In this document: piece after piece, positions 28,333 to 37,234 of the stretch
Layout: each line of letters starts with the position of its first letter
Numbering within the stretch: the stretch's first letter is position 1
Translations under genes and position numbers: made by a program
Assembly (NCBI GenBank): GCA_021296235.1
Contig: JAGWAS010000021.1
Location: forward strand, 1,096 to 65,095
Reading direction: 5' to 3'
Source of the DNA: Paracoccaceae bacterium
GTDB lineage: Bacteria > Pseudomonadota > Alphaproteobacteria > Rhodobacterales > Rhodobacteraceae
DNA length: 64,000 bases
The notes under the pieces: model-generated
Database searches by the model: none
What the model was told of the DNA's origin: nothing
Seen by the model: only the letters and a program-made list of their open reading frames with translations

Positions 28333-28794
28333 ATGCGCCTGCTTCTTCTGCTTCTGATCGTTCCGCTTGTCGAAATCGGATTGTTCATTCAGGTTGGTGG
28401 TTTCATCGGCCTCTGGCCTACACTTCTCATCGTGATTGCAACGGCGCTGGCCGGTACGATGCTGATACGTCAGCAGGGAATTCAAATACTTGCGCAGATA
28501 CGGGATTCAGTTGCCGCCGAGGAGGACCCGTCCACCGCACTTCTTCACGGGTTGTTGGTGTTTGTTTCGGCTCTCTTGCTGCTGACACCAGGATTTTTCA
28601 CCGATGCGGTCGGTCTGGGCTTGCTGTTTCCGCAGGGGCGCGAGTTCCTCATCCGCATCGGAAAGGCAGCAATTGTATCCAATGCCGGCACCTTTGCTGA
28701 ATTCCGTTGGAGTTCCAGTCCAGGTTCTGACGAAACGGTAATTGAGGGCTCTGCCAAGAGCGTTGATTCCGGACGGCATGACAATCAACATTGA
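28333..28794 (+). CDS. fxsA: FxsA-family membrane protein
   Basis: The 153-residue protein has three to four membrane segments. Motifs include PLVEIGLFIQVGGFIG near the start, a cytoplasmic loop with RQQGIQILAQIRD, and LLTPGFFTDAVGLGLLFP, which define the FxsA/YeaF family. E. coli FxsA overexpression relieves exclusion of phage T7 by F. The ATG at 28333 matches the normal N-terminus (MRLLLLLL). Confidence 0.9.
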   Translation: MRLLLLLLIVPLVEIGLFIQVGGFIGLWPTLLIVIATALAGTMLIRQQGIQILAQIRDSVAAEEDPSTALLHGLLVFVSALLLLTPGFFTDAVGLGLLFPQGREFLIRIGKAAIVSNAGTFAEFRWSSSPGSDETVIEGSAKSVDSGRHDNQH

Positions 28795-29272
28795 GTGCCT
28801 CAACGCCATCCGCTTGCCCACAATGTGCACGAGACCGGACTGATTGCCGCGCGCCGTTTTGGCAATCAAGAGAAACCAAATGAGAGCTTTTGGCAGTGTT
28901 TGGAGAAGGAGAAACTGTCAAGAAGGATCGCGGGTGTCTGAGCTATTTTCGTTTGCAAGCGACTGCAATTGAACCGGTTGAGTGTCTTCAACTTTATCAA
29001 GTCAGTGATTGTGTTTCTCGGGATTGGTAACGGGTTGAAAAACTAGTTGACAGGGTGACCTGAGAATTCATGATGGTCTCCAACCTGACTCCGAGGTTTT
29101 CGTTAGGGTATTGGGCGAGAATAACATCAATCAACGAGCACCTGAACAAAAGGCCAATCGGTTGCCAAATTCGGTACTAAGTAACTATTGGCAACAATTG
29201 ATGAACTTGCCGAGAGATGTGTCCAAAGTGATCATCGTACTGCCATTATACGTTTCAACAACGTAACCAGTT
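28795..29272. other. Intergenic stretch without recognisable gene
   Basis: No ORF with family features, tRNA or terminator was recognised in this 480-base stretch. Confidence 0.4.
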
Positions 29273-29722
29273 TCACCACATTATGTCGATAACGCGACCG
29301 TCGCTGTGTCTACAAATTCCAACACCTCCAGATGGAGTGAATCCTGAACTGTCCGCATAGTTCATGTTGCAGCGCATCGTCGACCCATTGTCACCAAATA
29401 GAACTGCGACGAGATTGCCACTGGTTGACGAACTGAATACCGGAACAATTATTCCATCAGAGGAAACGCCATAACCTACGGAACTCACTGCGTCGGCATG
29501 AACTGCTTGTCCTTTGAAACTTTCTCCGTCAATTGTTGTACTGTAAATGTCACGATCAAACTCTTGTTCGTATTGGAAAGTCACGCGCGTGCCTTCTTCC
29601 CTAATTAAACCATCCATCGTTCCGCTGCAGGCAACCAAAAATGCAATCGCACTGCTTGCAAAAAATCTAGGAAGTAATCTACCGAAATCTCTGTTTCGTG
29701 AGATGATCGCCTGAACCGACAT
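29273..29722 (-). CDS. Small putative lipoprotein of unknown function
   Basis: The 149-residue protein has a signal peptide ending in a lipobox-like FLVACSG (Cys near residue 32), so it is likely a lipid-anchored envelope protein. The mature part is rich in Ser, Gly and Asp, with two further cysteines (MRCNMN and GICRH) that could pair. I do not recognise a domain. It is isolated, with no same-strand neighbour within 1 kb on either side. Confidence 0.6.
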   Translation of the reverse strand: MSVQAIISRNRDFGRLLPRFFASSAIAFLVACSGTMDGLIREEGTRVTFQYEQEFDRDIYSTTIDGESFKGQAVHADAVSSVGYGVSSDGIIVPVFSSSTSGNLVAVLFGDNGSTMRCNMNYADSSGFTPSGGVGICRHSDGRVIDIMW

Positions 29723-30117
29723 TGCTGAACCTCTCTATAGATTTACGCGTTATTCTAAGCCAATTCACAAATTTCACAGTTCGCATCAATTCTCTTGCGC
29801 AAGTATCCAATGATTCTCGTCAATCTTACCCATGAACCGCAAATCTTGCCGACAGTGCCGGTGCACATTTTGTTCATACTCTTTGCTCCATTGCAAGGAT
29901 AGATCAAAGACACGTACCGGCCATGCTTGTGCATCCCCGCTGCATTACCCATCTGCCGATCGATGGAGACCGGGCCCGATTGATGTTTTCTTGATCCGGA
30001 CTGCCTCGGAAACCGCTAAGCCATCAACAGGAACTACCGCTCAATCACCAATTGTCAATATTCGTGATAGCAACGTTCGATATCCCGTCAACTCCTGAAC
30101 AATTCCCGGCACGCGCG
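29723..30117. other. Intergenic stretch next to an intron relic
   Basis: No coding feature is recognised. It lies immediately downstream (minus strand) of the maturase relic, where the catalytic domain V of a group II intron would be expected. I do not find a recognisable domain V hairpin. Confidence 0.35.
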
Positions 30118-30540
30118 CTAGCGAACCGGGTTCTTCCCATGAGTCTTATGGACAAGCCGTTGGTCCGGCCATGGGTGGAAGATGCTGGCCTCGGGCCAAA
30201 GGGAAGCGGTTAGGTTGTCAACTACCTCCCACTCGGTGCAATCATCTTGGGGCTGTCGCCGGAGAGCTCGCATCAGTAGCCGATTGCACTGGAATATGAA
30301 CCTCGCCATGTGTCAACCGCTTCCGGGAACGGCGTAGCAATTGAGCCAGCCGTTTACGGCCCTGCCCATCCACTTGGCTGCCTTGTGCTGGTCGTCGTGC
30401 CACCGCTTGTGCAACCTCGCCTTGGTTAGCCGCAAGGTGGGATGGACTCGCTTCCGGCAATGTTAGCGACCGCCCCTGAACCGACTTTCATTGATTGGTC
30501 GCAGAAGTGCGTCGTGCCAAGGAAATCGGTGGCATCGGCC
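30118..30540 (-). pseudogene. Group II intron reverse transcriptase/maturase, C-terminal remnant
   Basis: Reading leftward, FLGTTHFC, then WMGRAVNGWLNCYAVPGSG, an in-frame TGA (30313-30315), and in the same frame LLMRALRRQPQDD and SIFHPWPDQRL match the maturase (GIIM) tail of group II intron proteins, where FLGFTH, GWxxYYAVPxN, LRRRSQ and HPWPxxRF are conserved. The polymerase domain with its YxDD motif is absent. The relic is decayed by one stop and by frameshifts near 30450. Confidence 0.75.
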
Positions 30541-30719
30541 TGTGCACCCTCCTACTTCATCGCATTGACACCGGTATCTCGTCCTCCCAAACCAACTTGA
30601 CACCAATTTTTGATTCTGTTGTCTTGGAGCACTTTCCTGCAAACTAAGATCGTGCCTGTGTTTGGTGCAGCCAGCAACCGGTCCGGATGCAACTCCGTCT
30701 CCGGCATTCGGAGCTGCTG

Positions 30720-31898
30720 ATGCAGGGTGCCCTTGAAGGAATTCGCGTTCTCGACTTCACGCAAATGATGCTGGGGCCACTCTGCACCCAGACATTGGCC
30801 GATTTAGGGGCGGATGTCGTCAAACTCGAACGTCCGGGCAACGGCGACTGGATGCGACAGATGCCAATGCTTGGCGAATTTGTAGGCAGGGACTCGTCGG
30901 CATTTCATGCCTTCAACCGGAACAAGCGTTCGGTTGCGGTCGACCTCAAGCACCCTCAGGGAAGGGAACTTCTTCTTGAGATCGCCCCGGAATTTGATGT
31001 CATTGCCGAAAATTTCAGGGCCGGGGTAATGGACAGGCTCGGCTTGGGCCACGACGATTTCAACACCGTCAATCCTCGGATCATCTATGCATCCGGCTCG
31101 GGTTGGGGACAGGACACCCCACTCGCGAAACAGAACTGGCCGGGACAGGATCTTCTTGTTCAGGCGATGTGCGGGGTCATGTACAACACCGGCAAGGAAG
31201 ACGATCAACCCACCCCGTGCGGAACTCCGATCGCCGATTTTGCGGCATCTCAGTCGATGGTATCGGGAATTCTTGCGGCGATCATTGCACGCGACCGCAG
31301 CGGAACAGGTCAGCGGGTAGAGGTGGACCTCTTTTCGTCAACGCTGAATGCCATGGCCCAGGAGAATTTTGCCGTTCTCAATCAGGATATCGACTTCAAG
31401 AGATCAAAGGCTGGCTTGGCGACGCCGTGGAATGACGCACCCTATGGTCCGCACCCGACCTCAGATGGATTTGTGGCGATCGCCATGTGCCCACTCGAAA
31501 CATTGGGAGAGCTTCTGGGGGACAACGGGCTGTCCGGGCTTCATGGTTTCAATGACCGCGATGAAATCAAGCGCCGCATTGACGCCCGCACCTCAACCAT
31601 GACCAGTGCCGATTTGCTGGCACTTCTCAGGGGCAGGGATGTCTGGTGTGCACCGGTAAGGAATTCCATGCAGGCCATGCAGGACCTGCTCGACAGCAAC
31701 TCGGACCTGCTGCTGCAACTCAAGCACCCTGAAGCCGGAACTGTCCGGGCGGTTGCCTGTCCAATTTCGATGTCCGCGACCCCGGCTGCCAGACGCGACC
31801 CGGCACCGTTGGTGGGTCAGCACACCAACGACGTGCTTTTGCCCCTTGTCGGTGCGGAAAGACTTGCTGAACTCCGCAATTTGAAGGCGATCGCATGA
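30720..31898 (+). CDS. Family III (CaiB/BaiF) CoA-transferase
   Basis: The enzyme moves CoA between carboxylic acids. The 392-residue protein begins GIRVLDFTQMMLGPLCTQ and contains GADVVKLERPG, FNRNKRSVAVDLK and the catalytic-Asp region TPIADFAAS, all typical of the CaiB/FRC fold. Start at ATG 30720 with GGAG upstream. Its stop overlaps the crotonase start by 4 bases (ATGA). It opens the fatty- or branched-acid catabolic operon that continues with crotonase, MBL hydrolase and 3-hydroxyacyl-CoA dehydrogenase. The acyl substrate is not known; carnitine-type acids are one possibility. Confidence 0.9.
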   Translation: MQGALEGIRVLDFTQMMLGPLCTQTLADLGADVVKLERPGNGDWMRQMPMLGEFVGRDSSAFHAFNRNKRSVAVDLKHPQGRELLLEIAPEFDVIAENFRAGVMDRLGLGHDDFNTVNPRIIYASGSGWGQDTPLAKQNWPGQDLLVQAMCGVMYNTGKEDDQPTPCGTPIADFAASQSMVSGILAAIIARDRSGTGQRVEVDLFSSTLNAMAQENFAVLNQDIDFKRSKAGLATPWNDAPYGPHPTSDGFVAIAMCPLETLGELLGDNGLSGLHGFNDRDEIKRRIDARTSTMTSADLLALLRGRDVWCAPVRNSMQAMQDLLDSNSDLLLQLKHPEAGTVRAVACPISMSATPAARRDPAPLVGQHTNDVLLPLVGAERLAELRNLKAIA

Positions 31899-32686
31899 CC
31901 GAGGAACGCATTCACCCCAATCTTGTCCTAACCCGGCGCGATGCCATCAAGGAACTGCGGATTGATCGCGAGGCAGCGCTGGGCGCCCTTAACTTCGAGA
32001 TCATGGATGCACTGGGCGATTTTGCCCGATCGCTCGCCGACGACGGCGATTGCCGAGTCCTGATCATCACCGGCACCGGCAAGGGATTTGTTGCCGGGGC
32101 AGACATTGCCGGATATCACGGCGTGTCCCAGACAGAATTCGACCGCTTTCAGCGCAGATCCAGAAAAACATTCGATGAAATCGCCGCCCTGCCGCAGATC
32201 ACGATCTGTGCTGTGAACGGCTACGCCCTGGGCGGCGGGCTAGAACTTGCCCTGTGCTGCGATTTCATCCTTGTTTCCGAAAAGGCAAGGTTGGGCCTGC
32301 CGGAAATAAAGCTTGGTTTGTTGCCCGGAGGTGGCGGAACCCAGCGAATTCAACGGCTGATCGGACCGATGCGAACCAAGGAAATATTGCTGACCGGCCG
32401 CCTTATGCAGGCAGTGGAGGCAGTCGAATGTGGCATCGCGCTGAAATCCCTGCCTTGTGGCGAGCTTCTGGATGGGGCTCGAGAACTTGCGGACAGGTTG
32501 GCAGCCCAAGCTCCATTGGCACTTGCCGAAGGCAAAAGGCTCGTTGACGACAGCATCGACACGCCGCTCTCCGCCGGCCTTACATTTGAGCAGCGAGTTC
32601 TTGGTGCACTGTTCGCAACCGAGGATGCCAAGGAGGGAATTGCCGCCTTTCTCGAAAAACGCAATCCCGATTTCAGGGGCAAATAA
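31895..32686 (+). CDS. Enoyl-CoA hydratase/isomerase (crotonase family)
   Basis: The 263-residue crotonase shows the oxyanion-hole segment GKGFVAGADIAGY, then ICAVNGYALGGGLELALCCD and KLGLLPGGGGTQRIQRLIG, with the catalytic Glu region LPEIKLGLLPGGGG. It should hydrate an enoyl-CoA formed from the acid activated by the preceding CoA-transferase. Translationally coupled to that gene by an ATGA overlap. The next gene starts 9 bases downstream. Confidence 0.92.
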   Translation: MTEERIHPNLVLTRRDAIKELRIDREAALGALNFEIMDALGDFARSLADDGDCRVLIITGTGKGFVAGADIAGYHGVSQTEFDRFQRRSRKTFDEIAALPQITICAVNGYALGGGLELALCCDFILVSEKARLGLPEIKLGLLPGGGGTQRIQRLIGPMRTKEILLTGRLMQAVEAVECGIALKSLPCGELLDGARELADRLAAQAPLALAEGKRLVDDSIDTPLSAGLTFEQRVLGALFATEDAKEGIAAFLEKRNPDFRGK

Positions 32687-32695
32687 GGGAGCAGA

Positions 32696-33649
32696 ATGAT
32701 GGGAAGCAGTGTGATCAGTTGCACGTTGGGGCCTTTTTCCACCGTCAGCATGGGGCTTCCCGGAGATCATGAGGGGAAAACCGCAACGCGAACGTTCTTT
32801 GTGCAGGGAAAGGACCGTCTGGCATTGATCGACAGCGGGCTTCGTGCCGGATACCCCGCACTCGAACAGGGCTTCGCCGAACTCGGATTCAAGAAGTCCG
32901 ATCTCGACCTCCTGTTGATCACACATGAACACATGGATCACATCGGAAACAACGGTCCGCTGAAGAGGGAGACCGGATGTCGGGTCATCGGCCATGCAGC
33001 CCGCGCCGACAGGGTTGCAGACAATATGCTCAATGCCAAGTCGATCGTGCATGCGTTTCCGGAAGGGACGGAATTCGATCTGGATTCCGAATACCTTGAT
33101 TGGATGGCTCCGGATGAAGGTCCGCTTGATGAATTCGTGTCCGACGGCGATGCCGCAGATCTCGGAGGGGGGATCGAGTTGGAGGTGGTTGAATGTTTCG
33201 GGCATTCGATGGGCGAAATAGGTTTCTTCGAAAGATCAAGCCGAACGCTGGCAATTGCCGATCCGCTGCTGCCGGTCTTCAATCCGGTCCTTTATCTCTA
33301 TGAAGACCCTGCCGCCATGCGCGCCACTTTCGATAAGCTTGAACGTTTTGTGGCGGAACGCGACGTTGCGACGGTTCTTCTGGCCCATGAGGAACCGAGA
33401 AGTGCAGAATCCGCCTTGGAACTTGTCGCTGATTGCCGTTCCCGGGTTGATGCGATTGAGGACTCCATGATGCAGTGCATCAGGGAGCAGCCGGGGATTA
33501 CCCGTGCGGAACTTCGCGACGCCGTTTGCGACAAGTTTGAAAAGGTGCGCGAATGGCGGGCCCTTGTTTCGATTGAGGCAAGCCTGCGCTCATTTGACGA
33601 ACAGGGATTGATCAGGAAGACAGGACATGGCTGGACAATCACTGAATGA
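32696..33649 (+). CDS. MBL-fold metallo-hydrolase with winged-helix C-terminus
   Basis: The 317-residue protein has the zinc ligands of the metallo-beta-lactamase fold: HEHMDH (about residues 82-87), the His in CFGHSMGEIG, the Asp in AIADPLLPV, and the last His in LLAHEEPR. The C-terminal 70 residues look like a winged-helix tail, as in LACTB2-like proteins. A thioesterase or lactonase role would fit the CoA pathway. AAGGGAG precedes the ATG pair at 32696/32699. Its last 23 bases overlap the first 3-hydroxyacyl-CoA dehydrogenase copy. Confidence 0.85.
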   Translation: MMGSSVISCTLGPFSTVSMGLPGDHEGKTATRTFFVQGKDRLALIDSGLRAGYPALEQGFAELGFKKSDLDLLLITHEHMDHIGNNGPLKRETGCRVIGHAARADRVADNMLNAKSIVHAFPEGTEFDLDSEYLDWMAPDEGPLDEFVSDGDAADLGGGIELEVVECFGHSMGEIGFFERSSRTLAIADPLLPVFNPVLYLYEDPAAMRATFDKLERFVAERDVATVLLAHEEPRSAESALELVADCRSRVDAIEDSMMQCIREQPGITRAELRDAVCDKFEKVREWRALVSIEASLRSFDEQGLIRKTGHGWTITE

Positions 33650-33703
33650 GCCGCTGCCCGGAACCGCCGTGCTGGGAGCCGGAACAATGGGCGCCCAGAT
33701 TGC
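33598..33703 (+). repeat. Direct-repeat copy 1, left part (MBL tail plus dehydrogenase start)
   Basis: These 106 bases match 48328-48433 with 7 differences. The matching continues, after the inserted element, at 46239-46372. Copy 1 is thus a roughly 234-base direct repeat of 48328-48561, split by the element. Confidence 0.9.
33627..33703 (+). pseudogene. 3-hydroxyacyl-CoA dehydrogenase copy 1, N-terminal fragment
   Basis: The ATG at 33627 begins MAGQSLNEPLPGTAVLGAG and continues through the Rossmann glycine motif (GAGTMGAQIA). This is the same start as the intact gene at 48357. The frame is broken after GATTGC (33698-33703) by the integrative element. The continuation is at 46245, so the gene is interrupted, and its 3' end is missing too. 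Confidence 0.9.
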
Positions 33704-33743
33704 AAATCCGTGTACACCGGTTCGATTCCGGTACTCGCTTCCA
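33698..33743 (+). other. attL with the 3' half of a tRNA-Cys gene
   Basis: From the anticodon loop onward the 46 bases fit tRNA-Cys: GATTGCAAATCC (anticodon GCA, stem 3' strand TCCGT), variable loop GTAC, T-arm ACCGG TTCGATT CCGGT, acceptor strand ACTCGCT, discriminator T and CCA. Length and pairing match E. coli tRNA-Cys from the same point. The 5' half is absent, so this is not a working tRNA gene but the attachment fragment carried by the element. Confidence 0.85.
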
Positions 33744-33789
33744 TTTAATTTCAATGACTTAGGTAGATACCGCCACTACGCGGATGTTC

Positions 33790-33810
33790 CATTTTACACG
33801 TCATTTTACA
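33790..33810 (+). promoter_or_regulatory. Left pair of CATTTTACA repeats (possible integrase arm sites)
   Basis: Two direct copies of the 9-mer CATTTTACA at 33790-33798 and 33802-33810, between the tRNA fragment and the 3' end of the integrase gene. The same 9-mer occurs twice near the right end of the island. Confidence 0.5.
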
Positions 33811-34841
33811 ATTGATGTTCTTTTTGCGTTCTCAAGTAGGTGCAAAATTTCATCAGTTTCTTCCGGCGAGACCTGCGCATATCGCTTGATCATATCCGCT
33901 GCGGTTCGGAGCGACCATCCCATGTGAGCTGCAATTTGGGCTAGTGAAAGGCCCGCTTTTGGCAACCAGGTGGCCGCAGTTCCTCGTGCGTCGTTCAATC
34001 GTAGATCTTCACCAACGGCTTCTGGTGTAAGTCCAGCTTTGTCTCGCCATTGTCTTACACCTTCAGATGCGCGGTGCTCGGTGAGCTGACCACCGGAAGC
34101 ATTCGTCAGGATCAAAAGCCGATCTGGTGGAGTTTCATCAAGTACTTCAGCCATCTTTGGAGTTACCGGTATATATGCCGGTATGCCGCGTTTGCGTGTT
34201 CTCACTCGGATTCTTCTGCCGTTTGGAGTGGTTTCAACGTGGCTCCAAGTCAGCTTCGTGAAGTCACCAATTCGCAATCCGGTCTCAGTGGCCGTTATCA
34301 GAATCCGAGCGACCCAACCGGGACAAATTTCGGTGACTTGGTTGATTTGCCCTTGGTTCCAAACAATTCCGGATCGATCGACTTCGTACATATGCTCAAA
34401 GTTCTGACAGGCATTGAAGTTCAAAAACCCGTTGTCGACAGACCAATTCAGAAACAAGCGCACTACAGTAGCGCAGTAGTCAAACTGATGAGGACTATGT
34501 ATCCACCTTCGTCGCCAACTGTTCAGCTCTCGCTTTGCCGCTGAAACTTCCCACATGCTAATATCATCTGGACCAAACTCTTCTTCAAATCGACTTAACC
34601 AGCGCCGATAATCAGATTGAGTACGTGCCTTCTTTTTCTTGAAACTTGGGCTTGCGAGGTACTCAGCGACAACGTCCGAGTTTGATTGAGGAACAGCCTT
34701 CGGTTTGCTCTCGTTTTCTGCTTTCACATATGCCGCCAAGAACTCTGCGTTCCGTGGCGAAGGATCGGTTCCAGACCAGAAGCCCGTGCCTTTGCAACCA
34801 CGAAAAGAGCAGTCGGGAACGATCGATTTCGGTACCATCAA
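33801..34841 (-). CDS. Tyrosine recombinase/integrase of the island
   Basis: The 346-residue protein has an N-terminal SAM-like DNA-binding region (about 70-150) and a C-terminal catalytic domain: first Arg in TGLRIGDFTKLTW, the second box as LRLNDARGTAATWL (Asn replaces the usual first His of HxxR), then HMGWSLRTAADMIKRYAQ with the nucleophile Tyr near residue 321. A Pro/Lys-rich N-terminal extension is present. Its 3' end lies 57 bases from the tRNA-Cys fragment, a usual layout for integrases that target tRNA genes. Confidence 0.88.
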   Translation of the reverse strand: MMVPKSIVPDCSFRGCKGTGFWSGTDPSPRNAEFLAAYVKAENESKPKAVPQSNSDVVAEYLASPSFKKKKARTQSDYRRWLSRFEEEFGPDDISMWEVSAAKRELNSWRRRWIHSPHQFDYCATVVRLFLNWSVDNGFLNFNACQNFEHMYEVDRSGIVWNQGQINQVTEICPGWVARILITATETGLRIGDFTKLTWSHVETTPNGRRIRVRTRKRGIPAYIPVTPKMAEVLDETPPDRLLILTNASGGQLTEHRASEGVRQWRDKAGLTPEAVGEDLRLNDARGTAATWLPKAGLSLAQIAAHMGWSLRTAADMIKRYAQVSPEETDEILHLLENAKRTSIVK

Positions 34842-34885
34842 TTATCTGGGCGAGTAGGTCGTGACGCGACTAAGATATTCGATAC

Positions 34886-35374
34886 CTAATTCGACGTGAG
34901 CCTTTCCTCCAACGCCGTAAACACTGATTGATACGACGGCTCAATCCAATCAGAATTCCAGAACCAAAGGTAGATGCCTCGGTCTGTCTCGTGTTGCATG
35001 ACGCGCGTTCCCTCGGGCACAGGTTTGAGAATCCATTGGTGGTCAAAGGTTATGATCCCCGGCAGACCGCCATACTGACGAATTTCGCGCGCGGGGCGAA
35101 GTGCACGGATTTCGGCTGTCATCTCCAGGATTTTTCCATCTGGGTCCCGAACCTTGTTCAGCACTTTTCCACCTTCGGCATAGGCCCCTTCAACCTCGAC
35201 GAACACTGGGTTCCACTCCGGGTAGGACGCGGTGTCCGTGAGAACCGCCCAGACTTCTTCAGGGGTTGCCGCGATCACGGTTTCGACGTGAAAGGTCTTG
35301 CGCGTAAACAGAGCACCCGCGACGGCAACGAGCACCAATAGGGGCAAAACCCATTTGAGCAGCGTCCAGACCAT
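34886..35374 (-). CDS. SRPBCC-family (polyketide cyclase/START-like) membrane-anchored protein
   Basis: The 162-residue protein has one N-terminal membrane segment (about residues 5-23) and a START-like ligand-binding domain: IAATPEEVWAVLTDTASYPEWNPVF, then RQYGGLPGIITFDHQWILKP. Such domains bind hydrophobic ligands. The ATG at 35374 overlaps the stop of the preceding hydrolase by one base (TGATG), so it belongs to the hydrolase operon under TetR control. Confidence 0.82.
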   Translation of the reverse strand: MVWTLLKWVLPLLVLVAVAGALFTRKTFHVETVIAATPEEVWAVLTDTASYPEWNPVFVEVEGAYAEGGKVLNKVRDPDGKILEMTAEIRALRPAREIRQYGGLPGIITFDHQWILKPVPEGTRVMQHETDRGIYLWFWNSDWIEPSYQSVFTALEERLTSN

Positions 35375-36241
35375 CACATGAACCGATCGAACCAAAACAG
35401 CACCTTCTTGGGACTTTTGGTCAGATAGTTATAGCCCGCGGCTCGAGGCTTTCCGATCCCAGATAGCCAGAGCATTTCTTTTTCAACCGTTAAGTCATTG
35501 AAAAATTGGTCAACGGACTCCTTCACCAGATATTGATCGTCTTCATTTTGAACCAACAGCGTCGGCACGCTGATCTTTTTGACGTCATCGGCGAAGCTCT
35601 TTGACATCAGTTCGAAACCGACGCGTTCGCTGTTCCTCGCGTTCACCCAACGTTGCAGAAAACCGGGCAGTCCAAGAACCTTTAGAAAGTCAACGTAACG
35701 CATTGGCTGGATCGCAACCATTGCCTTGATATTGTAACCTTGCAGGGCGGCCTGTCCGTAGGCGTACGTGGTCGCCGCCGACCCCATACAGATACTCAAG
35801 AGGTCTATGCTGGCATTCTTGAATGTCTCGTGGTTCGACACGTAGTCCACAGCAGCGATCAGGTCCGGCACAACGTCTGGCCCCCAGCCACAATATCCGT
35901 CACTAAAGGCGTCACTCTCTCCGTCGTTGCGGAAATCGTACATAAATACTGAATAGCCTTGTTCGACCAATTGCTTCACATGAAGAAGAAAGTGGATCTT
36001 CTCAGGCCACATCTTCATCGATTTTCCTTCAGGTGTAACCAGACCGGGATGATTGAATGCCAAAGTGTGACTGCACTATGATCTTGTCCGCGCCGCCTTT
36101 GACAAGCCAGCCCTTCAGATGCACGCCATCCTTCGCGGTGAATTTAACCTCATCGTATTCAAGACCATAGTCACTGGGCGTATCAAATATTGGAGCTACG
36201 CCGCCTTTTGCGATGCTGTTCGAAAGATAGTTGGTAAGCAT
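35374..36241 (-). pseudogene. Alpha/beta hydrolase 2, split by a frameshift
   Basis: The frame from ATG 36241 (MLTNYLSNSIAKG) runs to a stop at 36029; the homology continues in another frame from about 36045 to 35374 (TPEGKSMKMWPEKIHFL onward). A one-base deletion within ACACCTGAA near 36048 explains it. The nucleophile elbow reads SICMGS, with Cys where hydrolases usually have Ser. It is a paralogue of hydrolase 1 just upstream. Two separate start-stop units are possible in principle, but each alone would lack half of the fold, so this is a pseudogene or a sequencing error. Confidence 0.75.
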
Positions 36242-36266
36242 GGTCAAGGTCCTTTGAAATTCGAGT

Positions 36267-37175
36267 TTAGGCCGCAGAATGAGCGTCGTACCACTCAATC
36301 ATCTGCTCAGGATGCTCAGAATGGTATGTATAGCCACGGAACCTTTGCGTTGTATCTTCCACCCAAAAGAGCTTTTTGTCGTCGAGCGGGATCGCATCAA
36401 AAACAGCCTGGACGTCTTCTTCGGCGTATGTGAACGAGTCCTTGCGAACCTGGGTTACGAAGGTTGGTACTTTCACGGCAGCGGCATCGATGATTGGCGA
36501 CGAGTCTTCGATCCGAAAGCCCCAGATTTCATTGTAATGACGCTCGAACGCATCGTAACCCTTTTGACCGAGGCGCAGGTTTTTCGCCAATCGCCGAACC
36601 AGGGCGTCACCAGAAATTGGTTGCACGAGAACCATTGAAGCGATCCCGTCAAAGTCTTCGGGCGATTTGTTCATGGCCACTAGTGTAGAGTTGCCGCCTA
36701 GGCACATACTGTGGAGATGGATTTCCATGTCTTTCGTGTCCGCGCGATGGCGCACGTAGTTCAGTGAGCCAAGGACGTCCTTATATTCGAATAACGTGGG
36801 GTTGTAGCTACCACCTTGCGCAGGTTCACTGAAGCCGTGGTTGCGCAAGTCATAGGCGAGCACGTTGTAGCCTGCGTCGACCAAAGCCTTGTATTTGGGC
36901 AGAAAGTTAACCTCGAACCCACCAGCTGAACGCCAACCTCGCAGATGGCCCGCATAGCCGTAGCGGTTGCCGGGCGAGAAATGGTTGCAGATGACGATTT
37001 TGCTGGATGGCTTTTTTGCAGGCATATACCAGCCTTCAAGCGTGATCCCGTCCAGTGCCTGAAACGAAACGTCTTCATAGTCCATTCCATATTCATCTGG
37101 GCGCCTAAGGATAGGAGAGCGTTGCGAAACTGCGATCATCTTGGCAATTCGCTTCATGACAAAGTTGGCGATCAT
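36267..37175 (-). CDS. Alpha/beta hydrolase 1 with Cys nucleophile elbow
   Basis: The 302-residue protein has the oxyanion segment ICNHFSPG, the strand AYDLRNHGFSE, the nucleophile elbow SMCLGG (near residue 150) and a distal His in the C-terminal part. In the S-x-C-x-G elbow the nucleophile position is Cys, as in dienelactone hydrolases (G-x-C-x-G), rather than Ser. Substrate unknown. It is the first gene of an operon with the paralogue and the SRPBCC gene, divergent from the TetR gene, with a palindromic operator between them. Confidence 0.82.
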   Translation of the reverse strand: MIANFVMKRIAKMIAVSQRSPILRRPDEYGMDYEDVSFQALDGITLEGWYMPAKKPSSKIVICNHFSPGNRYGYAGHLRGWRSAGGFEVNFLPKYKALVDAGYNVLAYDLRNHGFSEPAQGGSYNPTLFEYKDVLGSLNYVRHRADTKDMEIHLHSMCLGGNSTLVAMNKSPEDFDGIASMVLVQPISGDALVRRLAKNLRLGQKGYDAFERHYNEIWGFRIEDSSPIIDAAAVKVPTFVTQVRKDSFTYAEEDVQAVFDAIPLDDKKLFWVEDTTQRFRGYTYHSEHPEQMIEWYDAHSAA

Positions 37176-37234
37176 AGCTTTCTCTCTAGATTTGAGGGTT
37201 TCTGGTTGATGAAGTGACTTTACGAGTTTATATA

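Noticed and set aside
32240-33205. Minus-strand ORF of 321 codons opposite the crotonase and MBL genes
   Set aside because: It spans two well-supported genes on the other strand and has no recognisable motif.
33698-33743. A functional tRNA-Cys gene
   Set aside because: Only the 3' half is present. The bases before it are the coding sequence of the dehydrogenase, and no complementary acceptor strand (AGCGAGT) precedes it.
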